Positions 24,130 through 36,500 of a stretch of DNA of 64,000 nt are shown here, piece after piece (positions within the stretch are counted from its first letter, which is position 1; each line of letters starts with the position of its first letter). The stretch is from contig NC_133948.1 of NCBI RefSeq assembly GCF_031877795.1, forward strand, positions 10,090,948-10,154,947, read 5' to 3'. Below the pieces are notes generated by a model. That model searched no databases, had not been told where the DNA came from, and worked only from the letters and a program-made list of their open reading frames with translations. Position numbers and translations under genes: made by a program. The stretch is from Strix aluco. Lineage: Eukaryota; Chordata; Aves; Strigiformes; Strigidae.

Positions 24130-27100
24130 TTTGTGTGCACCAGCAGCAGCACGCACAGCTTGGAAAACACATTAAACTAGTGACACTGAACAGCTCGTGG
24201 GGAAGGCTTGTGAGTGTTCAGCCTCTGATGGGTCACACCAAAATAAAGGTTTAAGTGATTCTCTGTAAGATTTTGGTTTCCTGTTGTATTCAGAGATAAG
24301 GATATCACAGGAGCCTACCAGCTCATTTTAAGGTAGTATTTTAAGAAGTGTCTATTAGAGATAGGTGTTCAGGTCCAGTCACTCCCTCATGTCTCCATTT
24401 GATTACTTCTCAGCTGACATGACTGATATCAGTAGAAATAACTTTAGATAAAGTAAAATCCAATAAATACATTAAAAATAAACCAAAACATATGCAGAAA
24501 GTGTCTGGCTTAGCTCTTAGAGCTGTCAACGCTGCAAAACAAATACTCAACAGGGCTGACTTTTAGCAGCTCGATTTAGGAAAGCAGGGAGGACTAGCCT
24601 CTTGGTTTTAGTGCTGTCAGTTTTAAAGGTTATGACTAGCTTGGCAGAAAACCGATTGCTTTCCAGCACAACTACTCAAATGCAACCAGACCTGCTATAA
24701 ACGTGTGTTTACAGAATACATAACTTAGCGTATATTGGGAAGTTTTGCACTCATTTGAAAGATCATTTTTCTTCTTCTCCAACCCTTCCTGAATGACATT
24801 TTGTCCATCAGGAGTTGTTTGCTCCTCAAGAAGGGGGAACGGACCATTACTTCCTGGTAGGATTTTGTCTGACGGCACAGGCCGAATTGTAAAAGGGACA
24901 GTAATAGAACTAAGCAGGGAAATTTAATTCAGGCTTAACTACAGCTAAATTATATATGAATCATCTGCAATCTGCTCTGTTGTGGCTAACATCCCCCCAC
25001 CTTCTCCCTAAAGCATTTGCTTGATACTTCAGTATTATAAGAATAGAAATAGATTGTGTCTGGTGCTGTGCATTAAGTACCTGCATCCACAGGAATATGA
25101 GTAATTTAATCAACAGAGTCTCACTTACACAAAGAGTAGAGCTGCAATCTTAATTTAGACTTTAAACTGCTCAACTAACTATCTATGCCCTTTATAGATT
25201 GAGGGTATTTGGTGCAGCGCCATTTAGAAATATCTGTGTTCCTCAGCCACTTGTTTTGGAAGCACCTTTTTGTTAGTTTTTAAAGGATTGCCTGGGAGGG
25301 AAGTTTCAACCCCAAACAGCTGCTTTAAGCTATCAGCTGAAAATGGGTTTTCCAGTGCAGACTGCCAACTTATCTCCAGAATTCGGAAAGCAAGAGAAGC
25401 ACTTTTCCCAACATCCAACAAAAAAATGGAAATTTTAGTGGCTTTTTATGACAGAAAGCTAATAGCACTGGAAATGCTTTTAAAAAGAGCAGTATCTCAT
25501 CTGACTTTGAATTCAGATAAGTGTCTATTAAATGCTATTAAAGTCATCACTGTGATTAACACTATTCAACTGCCAACTCTGCTGTAACCACTCCGTGCCC
25601 AATTACTCATCTTGTGAGAGCTCACCAGCCGTATCGATTCATTAACACACTTCATGGCATTTACTCATGGCAGCGGTTGCACAGTGACCAGGAGCTGCAT
25701 ATACTGAATGCTCCCTCCTAGCACCACCCTACACATAAGGATGTTTAGAAAAATACATTTAGTAGCATTAGCTTCCAAGACAGTATTAAGGGGTCACAGT
25801 AAGTCACCCTGGATGCTTTTACTGTGATTCCTTCCTTGGCTGTTTAAAGACATAGTTACCACATCTGAGTTTTGCCTTTTTAATGGGTGTGTTTCTAATT
25901 CTTTCAAGCACTGGTATTTCACTCTAAAGAACTGACATTTGTAGCTCTATTTTCCAGCCCACTTCCTTTTTAAAATAGGCATTAATAATACTTAAATGCA
26001 TTCCTGTCTCTCTCTTTCACTCCTCCATCACTCACAGGGTAGATTTTACTTAATCTCCCTCTGTTCTAAAAATTTTCCAGCATTTCTATCCTCTGTATTC
26101 TCAAAAAAATCCCAAAACCAACCCCACAACAAATGTAATTTGTAAAATTGTAATCTTGTCTATGTCAGACCCAGAATACTTCACTGGTTTAGGTATGTTT
26201 CTTTCTAGGAGAGGGTGGGGTAGGGAAAGAAAGGTAGAAGTATGAATTACCCATAAGCAAAAGAGATGTTGGATACCCACTAAGCAGAATGACTAAAGCT
26301 AGTTTTCAATCAAGCACAATACAAGAATTTAAGTGCACTCAGTTTTAAAAATGCAGTCTCCTTTAAGGAGCAATTTTTCTGATGCTGGGTGCTAAAATGC
26401 AGCAGCAGACATCCATTTGGAGTCTAGTAAAATATGAAAATACTTTCATTTTCATTCAACATTTGTCTTGAATCCTTCAGCTAACTTCTACAGGTTCAAA
26501 GATTTTGGATAGACTCAAGAATTGGTTTTGTTGCAAGCCCATCAGAAAGACAACAAGGAAACAGGCAAATTAGTCATTTTGTCATTAGTCATTTGACATT
26601 GCTTAACAAGTGTTAATATATTGTAGGTGACACTGGGAAGGCCCAGAGAGGCAAGAGCGTTCTCTCACCCAAATTACATATTATTTGTAACCAAAGGAGG
26701 GAAGGAAAATAGAACAGAACAGCCACCACCACAAATCCAAGAAGTTTTAAGAGGAAAGATAAGAAAAGCTAATGTAGCAGATTAGTACTGTAAATTCAAA
26801 ACATAGCACCATTCCATATTTTGGACTATTCAGTGCAACTTTATACCTTCTGCTAGAGCTCTCCTCTCTCCTCACCACCCATACTAGTGACACTTCTTGT
26901 AACTATTATGCATTACAGCGGGTGGCTTCTAAAAGTGGTATCAAAGTCACAAGTGAAACAAAAATTGCAGGTTGCCTTGCCATCCCAAGGATAAGGCCAT
27001 CCTGATGACCATTTTCAACAGAATTTTAAAAGTGCACTTCTAAAATCCATACTTGCATCCCATGTCATACTTCCGCTACTGATTTAACATCAAAATGTTG

Positions 27101-27240
27101 GCTTTTCAGTTTAAAAAGGCAAAAAAGTAGTTTCCCTAGGTTTTGATCAGGCTGTCAAGAATAGAATAAGACATCTCCAAAACCAATTTTCCCCCCAAAC
27201 AGTATTTTGAATTTTACTGTAGATGACACATTAAGACGTA

Positions 27241-27246
27241 TTTATT
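27241..27246 (-). terminator. PPM1F: Poly(A) signal AATAAA, candidate proximal PPM1F end
   Basis: AATAAA on the minus strand, about 2.9 kb after the PPM1F stop. The GT element is less compact than at 21887. The length would resemble the human 3' UTR. Confidence 0.3.
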
Positions 27247-30153
27247 CCACCGATGGGATACAAGCTGCCACTTTTGAGCCAGTTACAACTCCTATAGACC
27301 CGACCAGCCTTTTCAAAGCTAGTAAGAAGTCTCTGAAAATAAGAGATTTTTTTAATCCCTGCTGAAATCTGTATGAGTTCCTAAACGCTATTCCTATCCA
27401 CTTACATCTCAAAGAAATGAGGCACTAGGTCATTCTAAATGAAAACATCTATATAAGGGAACAGCTTCTCAGAATGCAGAATTTCTTCCCAAGAGCACAG
27501 CTTGAGAATTAAATTTTTTAATTACCACAGACAGCTTTCTAAAGGCCCATTTTACTCAGCTCCCATTAAAAAAATCTATCAAATTTTAAACAAAAAAGGA
27601 TATTCTCGCATAGCTGAATATCCATGGAAAAAGACTTAAGACTTTGTTTCCTCTGCCCAAAAAAGGTTGAAATAAAAGGATTGTTACAAAGAATTTGGCT
27701 TGTTCAGTGTCCTCCGTGTTTCAGAAAATTTGGCAAATTTCAGAAACTAAACCATACTATGAACTTACCACATTTCACACCTCCCTTCATGAACACAATA
27801 GCTTCCCCCTCTCCTGATAAACCTCAGATAGCAGTGAAATCAAACAATTCTGTATGATTCTTACTATATTAATAATGAGAACTGTTTCCAAGACACGAAG
27901 AGGCAGTAGTGGTCATCAGAATTTAGCATGACACTGAAGAGCTGGGTTAGAAATCAAGAGATGGTAAACACAAAGGGATTACTACACAAGTCTAAAGGCT
28001 TCCTTAACAGAAGTAGGTTCTCTACACCTACCCTCCCGGGTTGCCACCACAGAAAGCCTTCCTGACATATTTTAGGACAGCAAAATGTGGGATGGAAAAG
28101 CGCTTGCAACCTTCTCAGAGGAAAAGCTGCTGCTGTTGCACAGCAAAACAAGGAAGTCACTGTCTGAGTTGCTATGTAATGAGATGGTAGCTCACTGAGG
28201 AGTTTCCCTGTTAAACTGTATGATCATCAATAGTAATCCAGCAAAAAATTCACGTTGCTCAGGTAACTGCATTGCCCCACACAAAACGATTCAGAGACGC
28301 TATGGACGTAAACAGTGCTGCTGTGTTTTTCCTTTTAGCCATCTCAACTCTTTTACCTGAATTTCATCCCTAAGCAACGTTAATGTTCAACACATTTTAA
28401 TCAACAGGACTGACATATTGCAATGCCATGTGCTTCTAAATTAGGCATACAATCTTGCTGCCAGATGTAAAGCACTTCTTGTTTAGATACAGAAATTACC
28501 AACACATTTACCACTGAGCCTTCAGATCCTGTTGAGTCCTGCTAGCTAGGCTAGCAAGGCAAGACAAAACACATCAAGAGGCTGTAGCATGTACTGGATA
28601 TAACAGTCACACAACATACACATTCATTAAGATTCTTTCATCCTCACCTTAGCTTCACATCTCCTTAGAAAGTTATTTAGGCCCCAAAAGTCTATTAATC
28701 AAAAACTGTTACTAAACTGTTTCTAGTTTGTATTACTAAATTTTCTCACGAAGGTCAGAAGTGCATTTGTTTTTAAATGAAAGTCATGACGACTTAGATT
28801 GTTACTTTACGATTAACTAAATAGAGCTTTTTGCATGGGGCAGGGGGTAAGTCACAGTAAGTATTGTGAAGCTTTTAACTACAAGCCACAAGATTTGGCA
28901 ACAATGAAAGAGATGTTTCCTTGAAACCGAGTTTCCACTAAAATCATTCACAAAAATGAAACATTTAAGTGCATTAAACATTAGTATTAATGAAATAAAA
29001 AAGTCACATCTTAAAAACACTATAAGCGGGCTCACCAGGACATGGCAGGAAGCCAGCAATCCTTGGGTGAAATATTTAAGGCACTTGAGGGTAGTCAGTT
29101 TTTAAAACCAGATAATAAAGACACAGCCACTTTAAAATTCTAATTTAAATAAAAACCACAACAAAATAAAGTAACACTGCAAAAAATTCCTCCAACTGTA
29201 AAGTTCAGTAAATAAACACTTAGAATAAAAATAAAATTCTCATTTGTTATAGTACACAAAAAAGTGGCAGAAACACAGCATATTTAACTGCTAGAGCATA
29301 CATACTGTAAAGACCTCTCTCAAATACAACAATAAGGGTCCTTTCTTTTCAGGTTGCCAAACAGCCAATAAAGCATGTTTGTAAGGGAGAAATAATCCAG
29401 TGCAGTTAAATATTGGATTCCAGTTTATAAGCCAGAGCATCCCAGAAAGCAGCTGATTTTGTATCACTTTGCCTGGGATATTTCTTATCAGCTTTCTTGC
29501 TATTTTTCTGGAGCATTCAGTTTCATTTTCTCCTCTCCATACACACAAAATTAAATGTCTCTGTTTGAATAAAGAGGCCGCATCATTCTTGTAATATTGT
29601 CTTTGGTACAAAACAAAAGCAACTTACAGAGCATAATGGTGTCACCCAGTCTCTCACACACCAAGCCTGTTCCTACAGACCACACACAGTAAGAAGGTTT
29701 TCTGTGATGGTGACATCTTCTCTCCTCCCAATCTCCAAAGTAACATCACAATTAAATACAACATACATCATTCTTTTTAAGCACTAATTTAAATTTTCAC
29801 TCAGAATTCACAAACGGGTATTCTCACCCATTAGCTTATACATATTATGGTTTCTTACCACTTCCAGGGCAGAGGGATATGACCAGCAGCCCTGGGACAC
29901 ACTTCAGAAGTCTGCTCCCAGAGACGAAATAGCTGTACAAAACCCCACATCTGCTCAGTGTTTTTTGAGGGGAGGGGGAAGTAAGGGAAAGACAAATGGG
30001 AACTCAGTAAAAAGAGTCTTGCCTTTCTGCTAGATGTCTGTCCATTTGTCATTTTTTTCCTGACACATTTTGCCTACTGCATTAGAGGCTTCTTCAGCGG
30101 AAAGTAGTTCCTTACATGAACTTATTTGAATGTTCTGGATTAAGCAGATTTTG

Positions 30154-30527
30154 TCACTGTGTGGCTGCTGCCTCACAGCTGAGGAAATTAAAGGGTGAGC
30201 TCCGAGTATCATCACCAGCCCCAAGGCTCTTAGGGTCTCTGAGACAGTCTGCCAAGATGTCCTGAGGATCCCTCAAGAACACCACGAGAACAGTGATGTT
30301 ATCACTGGATCCGTTCTCCTTTGCAGCAGCCACCAGTCTTTCGGCCGCTTTGAGACCCACTCCTTTGGTTTCCATTAAATGATCTAGGACCAAGTCTACA
30401 ACCTCATATGGCTTGATAGCATCAAAGAATCCATCACAGGCTAGGAGCAAGTAATCTTCAGAACCAGTCAGCTCAAATGAATCTCCATCTGCATCACCAG
30501 AGATGTAGGGTTTCTGACATATGTCAC
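30154..30527 (-). CDS. PPM1F: PPM1F coding exon 7 (terminal)
   Basis: Residues 312-435 and the TGA stop at 30156-30154. It includes [18 protein letters not shown] (metal ligand D343), [17 protein letters not shown] (D387) and a short unconserved tail ending CEAAATQ. The tail is shorter than and unlike the human proline-rich tail, which is the least conserved part of the family. Confidence 0.97.
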
Positions 30528-33500
30528 CTAAGACAAACAATCAAAACAAAGGCTTTATTACTTCAAATGTGAACAGTTACTTCTTCACCCACCCATTGCT
30601 TTTACCATCCTCAAGGACAGTCAGATCATATTCCAGAGGTACCTGATGCAGGACAAGAGTAGTGGAAAGTTATGGAATAAGCATGGGAGTCCTTCGTTTC
30701 TTTAAGAACACTTGGAACCTGCCTAAATCCAGTGGGTTTCCAAGGAGTTTAATTCACACTTTCCTAATTTTGCAGGGAAAATAAGGAAATTCTTTCAAAA
30801 GTTTTTTTCTCTCTGAAATGTATTTGTGCAAGGAGATAGTCAGACCTTCATTCTTCAGGTGTGTCTCTTGTACAGCCTTCAGAATGCTATGAAAATAAGA
30901 TTTTTCTTAGCTATCCAGACATGCAGCACAATGCCATAAGAATCTGCTCATTGTGTTTAGTTCATCAGTTTCATATGGACATACTTATTAAACATGGGTT
31001 GCTATTGATTCAGATAGACAAATTTATACTAATTTGCTTCCACTGGTACAATTATCTACTGTACTTGCCCAGGGTCTTTTCTCTTTTTGCCCTAATTGGC
31101 GAGTAGCAAAGTAAGCTCATTTAATAAGATTCTGGAACATTACAATTTAAGTGCCCTAAATTGCTGGGTATGTGTAGTCTGAAGGAGGATGCAGCAATGT
31201 GACTTAAGAACTACAGTGAGGAGAAAGATATATTAATATTAAAGTGGACAAAAAAAACCCACAAAGGAGACATTCAGACACACAAAGAAGGCTAGATAAA
31301 CATTTATTACTTCCTCCACTTTTACAAATTAAATACTCTGCGTTTGTTAAGCTACTGTAGAATACCACAGTATCAAGAGACATTTACAAGAAGGAAAAGA
31401 TGCTGAGCAAAATGTCATTTACAGTAAACATACAGTCTCAGGTGGTGTGTTTTAATCAAATTTAATCTGAACTACACTAATTCTGATGGTTTATCTTACC
31501 AATTGCTCTGGAAACAGCCAAGGTACCATTAACCCGCCAGCAGTCCATATAGGTTACACAACCACCCAGAGTCTCAATACGTGCTCTCTCATCCTGAAAA
31601 ACGGTGGAATACAATTTTTATATGGAAAGCCTACCCATGGTTTACTGACATTTTTGTTACTCTATCAAAGACAAAAAAAAAGACAAAACCCAAACCCAAG
31701 ACCTGCTTCAGCTTCTGTATTTATACTATGAATACAGCAAACACATACATCAGAATCTAGCTTGGAAACATGCACTTAAGATTACTGGAAACAACACACC
31801 TACTTTCCAACCATACCATGGCTTTCCCACAAAAAAGCTGAATTCTTAAGTTTTTGTATCATCATGTTCTTTCCCATATGGATGAGTACCCTTTCCTGCC
31901 ACTTCTTCCCATCCCATACAGCAATCGCATAAATATATAAATATTTGGAATAAAATACAAGATGACTAGACTATGTAACAATAGCATTTGCATTGATACT
32001 CCTTTAACTATTCAGTTTTTTCAAATATTCATGCTATGAAGGCAAAGGGTCATGCAATGCTATCTAAACTTGCAAGATCTCCATAAAATTTCATGTAATA
32101 AAATACCTGGCTATTTAAAATATATAGAAAATGCAATACACCTTAAGCCAGTTAGGCTAGTAGATTATCATTAGCTTTTGAATGCCAGTATAGCATATTA
32201 TGAAAGACTTGCATTATGCTAATGTTTTACATAGCTATTAATCTCAAATTAGTAAGCTAATAATAATTTATAACTGGCAGTTTTAAATTCACACACACAA
32301 AAAAACCCCTGTGGAAGTCTTTAATTACTACAAATTTTGAAAAGAGTCTTAAGCAGGAACTGAAGTCAGGACTACCAGTACAATCAGTACTTCCAAAGGA
32401 GCATAGTTGTAGGGATCACCTTTTCAGAACACAGGAGGGGATAGAAAAAAAGAAATTGTCAATTCTCTGAATCCTACCATACAATACATGTAATTATGTA
32501 AAGCACCAAACACTTAAGGTGGCTTGATTCCAAAAAGTTTCAAGAGAGACTCTGACAACACACACAAGAGAAAAAACCAAGTCAGACTTACTTCTCTTTC
32601 TGGTTTGTGAGGTTCCATTAATGTCACAGCTTTTCCTTGCTGCACAAGCATTACCTGCGAGTCCCCTAGCCATGCTATGTGTAGCTTGTTCCCTACAATC
32701 AACGCAGATACACCTGTTGTACCACTCCGCAGCTTCTACAAAAGAACACGGGTATGTTAGAGTTGAATATTCAACAAGCCCTACTAGGTTACATGGAAAT
32801 ATTGTAAACTTAGGCTTGATCACACTTAAATGCAGCAGAGTGGACCTGACAATCATAATTCAGGTACCTGAAAAAAAGGTACAAGATATTAGCCAGACTT
32901 GAAACAAACTATTAAATATTCTAACATGCAGATGGCTAACAGTGTCTCTGTTATGTTCTTCCTTCTCTGCTATTAATTCCAAACTGATCTAGGAGACTAA
33001 GACCTCTATTGTTCAACACAGAGACGCACACAGAAAAGAAAGAGGATTTGAATTTCAGTAGTATGAACATTTCACATACCAACACTGGTGTCCCCAATCC
33101 CTTTCACATTCTCTACCACTAGCAACTACAGACATCTTGCTTCCCATACACCCCCTTATCCTTGGGTATTTAACTGAGGGTGTCAACAAAGGAAGTAACC
33201 TAATTGTCCTAGATTCCCTGTAAAGATTAGTGAGAGTCAGACCTCATGAAGATGCTGGTCCCTCTTTTGTGCCTCATTGACAGAAATGAAGATATAAACA
33301 ATAAATACTTCCATATTCAGTTACTGCTATAATAAAAGAGTTCTCACTCAACATCCTCCCATTATATAGATTTGAAGAAAGAACGTTCATTATACCAACT
33401 TGATTCAGAGCTGATCAATAAGCTGAATGAACTGAAGAGTCTGATTTAAATCACAGAATACATTTTTCATCTTACAACCACCTGTGACATCAGTGGTGGG

Positions 33501-36500
33501 ACAAGAAAGAGGAAGACAATGACTGTATTACTGGGAAGCAAGAAACCTCTTTTCCAGGTAAGAGGTAGGACAACAGAACATCTAGAGGCTGCCTAATTTA
33601 GGCAAAGAGGCAGCAGAGTGTTCTCTCAAATAATTGGTATGTCAGGATCATTTAAACCACCTAACATTTCTTTTGCAAGCACTGCCACTTTGTTTTTCCT
33701 CAAAAAAAGAAATAATGTGATCAAAGAAAACCTTTACATATAGCATAATTTCATAAAGAAGTCAGTGATTCAAAGAAACTGTACTGCCAGAATTTTCTGG
33801 ATAATACCACGTTGTCCAACAGTTTTTAGTGTTATTTAAATACAATGGCATTAATCTCCACCCACTCACCTCTCTTTTGGCTTTGAAAAGAAACATTTCA
33901 TCTGTCCTCTGGAAAGAGCATTTCAAGGCCTCAGCTGGATTCTTAACAATCTCTTCGTGTAGCCCAACATTTACATGTAAATGGGTTGCTGAATAATTGG
34001 CAGCATCCACTCCACCATGGCCATCAAATACCGCAAAGTAAGCGCGATCAATGTCATCCTTTTGCAGGGAGGGAGACAGAGGAAGACATATTCGTGTTCA
34101 AAAACAAAACAGTTCATAGATTGGTACAAGCAAGTAAAGATGCTTTATCCTGGGCTTTCTTCCATACAATGTTGCATAGGTAAGGGCAATTTAAGTCAGT
34201 TTGTCCATACACAAAATGGATAGAATTGGTACTTTGCAGGGGAATTACTTTTCTTTGTTTGGTGTTAGTCATTTAATATCCTTGAAAATAATCTGGAATT
34301 GAAACAGCAGACAGCTGGTTATGTAGTCCCACTGCAGCCTCATTAATTGGCACTTGTACAACTGCTGTTCTACCCTCTTCTTTTCTTAGTATGCTAGTTA
34401 CCTCAGTCACAAGAACATTATAACTCCAGCAACGTAACACTAGGTGAGCTTCCCATCTCCCTATATCACTTTTGACATGAACCCCAAGGTCACAAGATCC
34501 TTCTTTATCAGGGAGGTAGTTGGCCCCTACCAATCTGAGTCAGTAAGTCCTTGCTCCAGCACAGACATGATAAATAACTTGTGCCAACAAATTCTTACCA
34601 TTTCACAGATCATCCATCACTAGGTCATTGTGTTTACAGGAATGTTGTAAAGCTAACAAACTGGCCTCCCCGGTTTTGTCCAGACTTACTGATAAACCAA
34701 AGAGTTGATTGAACTCTGGGAGCAGAACGTGGCGGTCCTCCATTTTCCGTCGAGTGTTACGGATGGCGTGGATGGAAACAAGCAGGAACCGCTTCAGTGG
34801 TCTCAGAGGTGGCAACTGTTTCTGCCACTCAAAGCAAACATCCCGAAGCTTGTTAAAGAAGCAGCGCTGCAATGACTCTCCATCCAGCACTGCCAGCACA
34901 AAGACAAAGCAGTAAGTTGTGGGCCCCATTTTCCTACACTACCCCATCTTTCAGCCTTTCCTTCAAGTTTCTTTCCTTAGAGCTACATACACGTATACAG
35001 CACTCTGCCTTTACAGGCTCTGCAAGAATTAAAATAGGGTCCTGAGAGTAACGTGGAGAGAAAGTTGCAATGGAAAACAGTATAACATTAAGGATGAGAG
35101 CAGCTTCTCTCCTTACTAGTTCTCTTTCAAAACAGAGGCTTATCAAGTAGGTGATTACATTACAAAAATCGTAACAAAGACCCAAAAATCAGTCTGGCAT
35201 GTTAGACAGAAATGTTATTATGTAAGTAAAATGCACAACATATAGTGGTAGGAGTGCATCCCTACCAAAAAAAAAAAAAAGGAACAAGCAGGCAGAAAAG
35301 CCTTCAAGATAAGAGATTGCTGTTGTCTTGGACCCAAGGGTTGAACAAGCATTAGCGTGGCTTTGGGTCGGGTTATGTCCTACTGAACCACTTTCACTGA
35401 AACAACAAGGAAGTCTGAGAATGCTTTGCTGAGGTCAATAGCTCAACTCATAGTTGAGCTGAACAGATTAGAATTTTAAGCTGTTGTCTTTATCTTTCTA
35501 AATACACATGGTTGTAGGAGCTAGAGGGACAGAAGAACACTTCCGCCACTTTCCTGCTTTGTCATTACAGAGCAGAACTGTAAACACCCATTGAGCATAG
35601 TGTGAAAAGCTCCGGCCAGACACTCAAATCCTTTCCTGGATAGGTCCCAAAGATCAATTAATCCAAACTTATTGTTCATCAGACTGAATGGTTTGGTGCT
35701 TGGCATTGTGTCTAGCTTTGCAATGCAGTCTCTCTCGGAATAGGTAATAATTTAAAAGTTTTGTAATTTGAGTAAGAACCCTGCCTCAATGCTAAATCAA
35801 CTAAGTTCAAAAAGCATTGAAAAGATCATCTATAGAGCAAAAATAATTTGCTGGTCACTAATGTGTTTCCTAAAGAACCGCCGTGCATGAACTATCTTTC
35901 CTAGTTCTATTTTATCCTGACTCCTAGTAACACTGCTAGCATTAAAGTTTCCTCAGAATTCCTTTTTATAACTTGTGGTTCTCAAGCATTTCTTTTTCTC
36001 AGCAACACTGGCTGGCCAGCTTCAGATGCATCTCTGGACCCGGAGAATTGAAAGCTTAAATTTAAACACAGATCTTTGATTAGCAGTCACTACATATTAA
36101 CCAAAACTACTTTTGGTTTGCTTAATATGCAGGTATGAATGCACAAGATATTAAAACCTTTAAATATTAAGTCATTCTGTATACAAATACAATTAAATAG
36201 GACAGCATCTTAAACAGCCTTGTCTACAGCTATTAGTTTACATATTTGTAAATGTCTTGAGAATTTGACACACTTTGCTGTTTAAATATTAAGCCTGTGA
36301 AATCTGACACAGAATTTAGTACCTTAACACCAGAGATTCTTCTGCAGTACACCACACCAAACAGTGGTACTCATACAGGCACACGTACATACCTTACTTT
36401 TATATAATCACTTCTCTTTCATTCCAAGAATGCTTTTTTGCCTGAGAGTTATTATTGCAATGCAGGAAGAGAGAGTCCACACTGTGCTGTAGCACAAGGA

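Larger units (their letters stand above)
21870..30153 (-). other. PPM1F: Probable PPM1F 3' UTR and downstream flank
   Basis: This region lies directly downstream of the PPM1F stop codon. It is AT-rich, unique, and contains no recognisable exon or full-length repeat. Minus-strand AATAAA signals occur at 27241-27246, 24124-24129 and 21887-21892. The last has the best downstream T/GT-rich element. Depending on which is used, the 3' UTR would be about 2.9, 6.0 or 8.3 kb. Human PPM1F also has a long 3' UTR of a few kb. RNA data are needed to choose. Confidence 0.5.
30528..34689 (-). other. PPM1F: PPM1F introns 3-6 (between the 3' exons)
   Basis: The introns at 34059-34689, 32736-33869, 31594-32591 and 30528-31499 are each about 0.6-1.1 kb, AT-rich and free of recognisable repeats or extra exons. 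The coding exons inside this span are listed separately. Confidence 0.85.
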
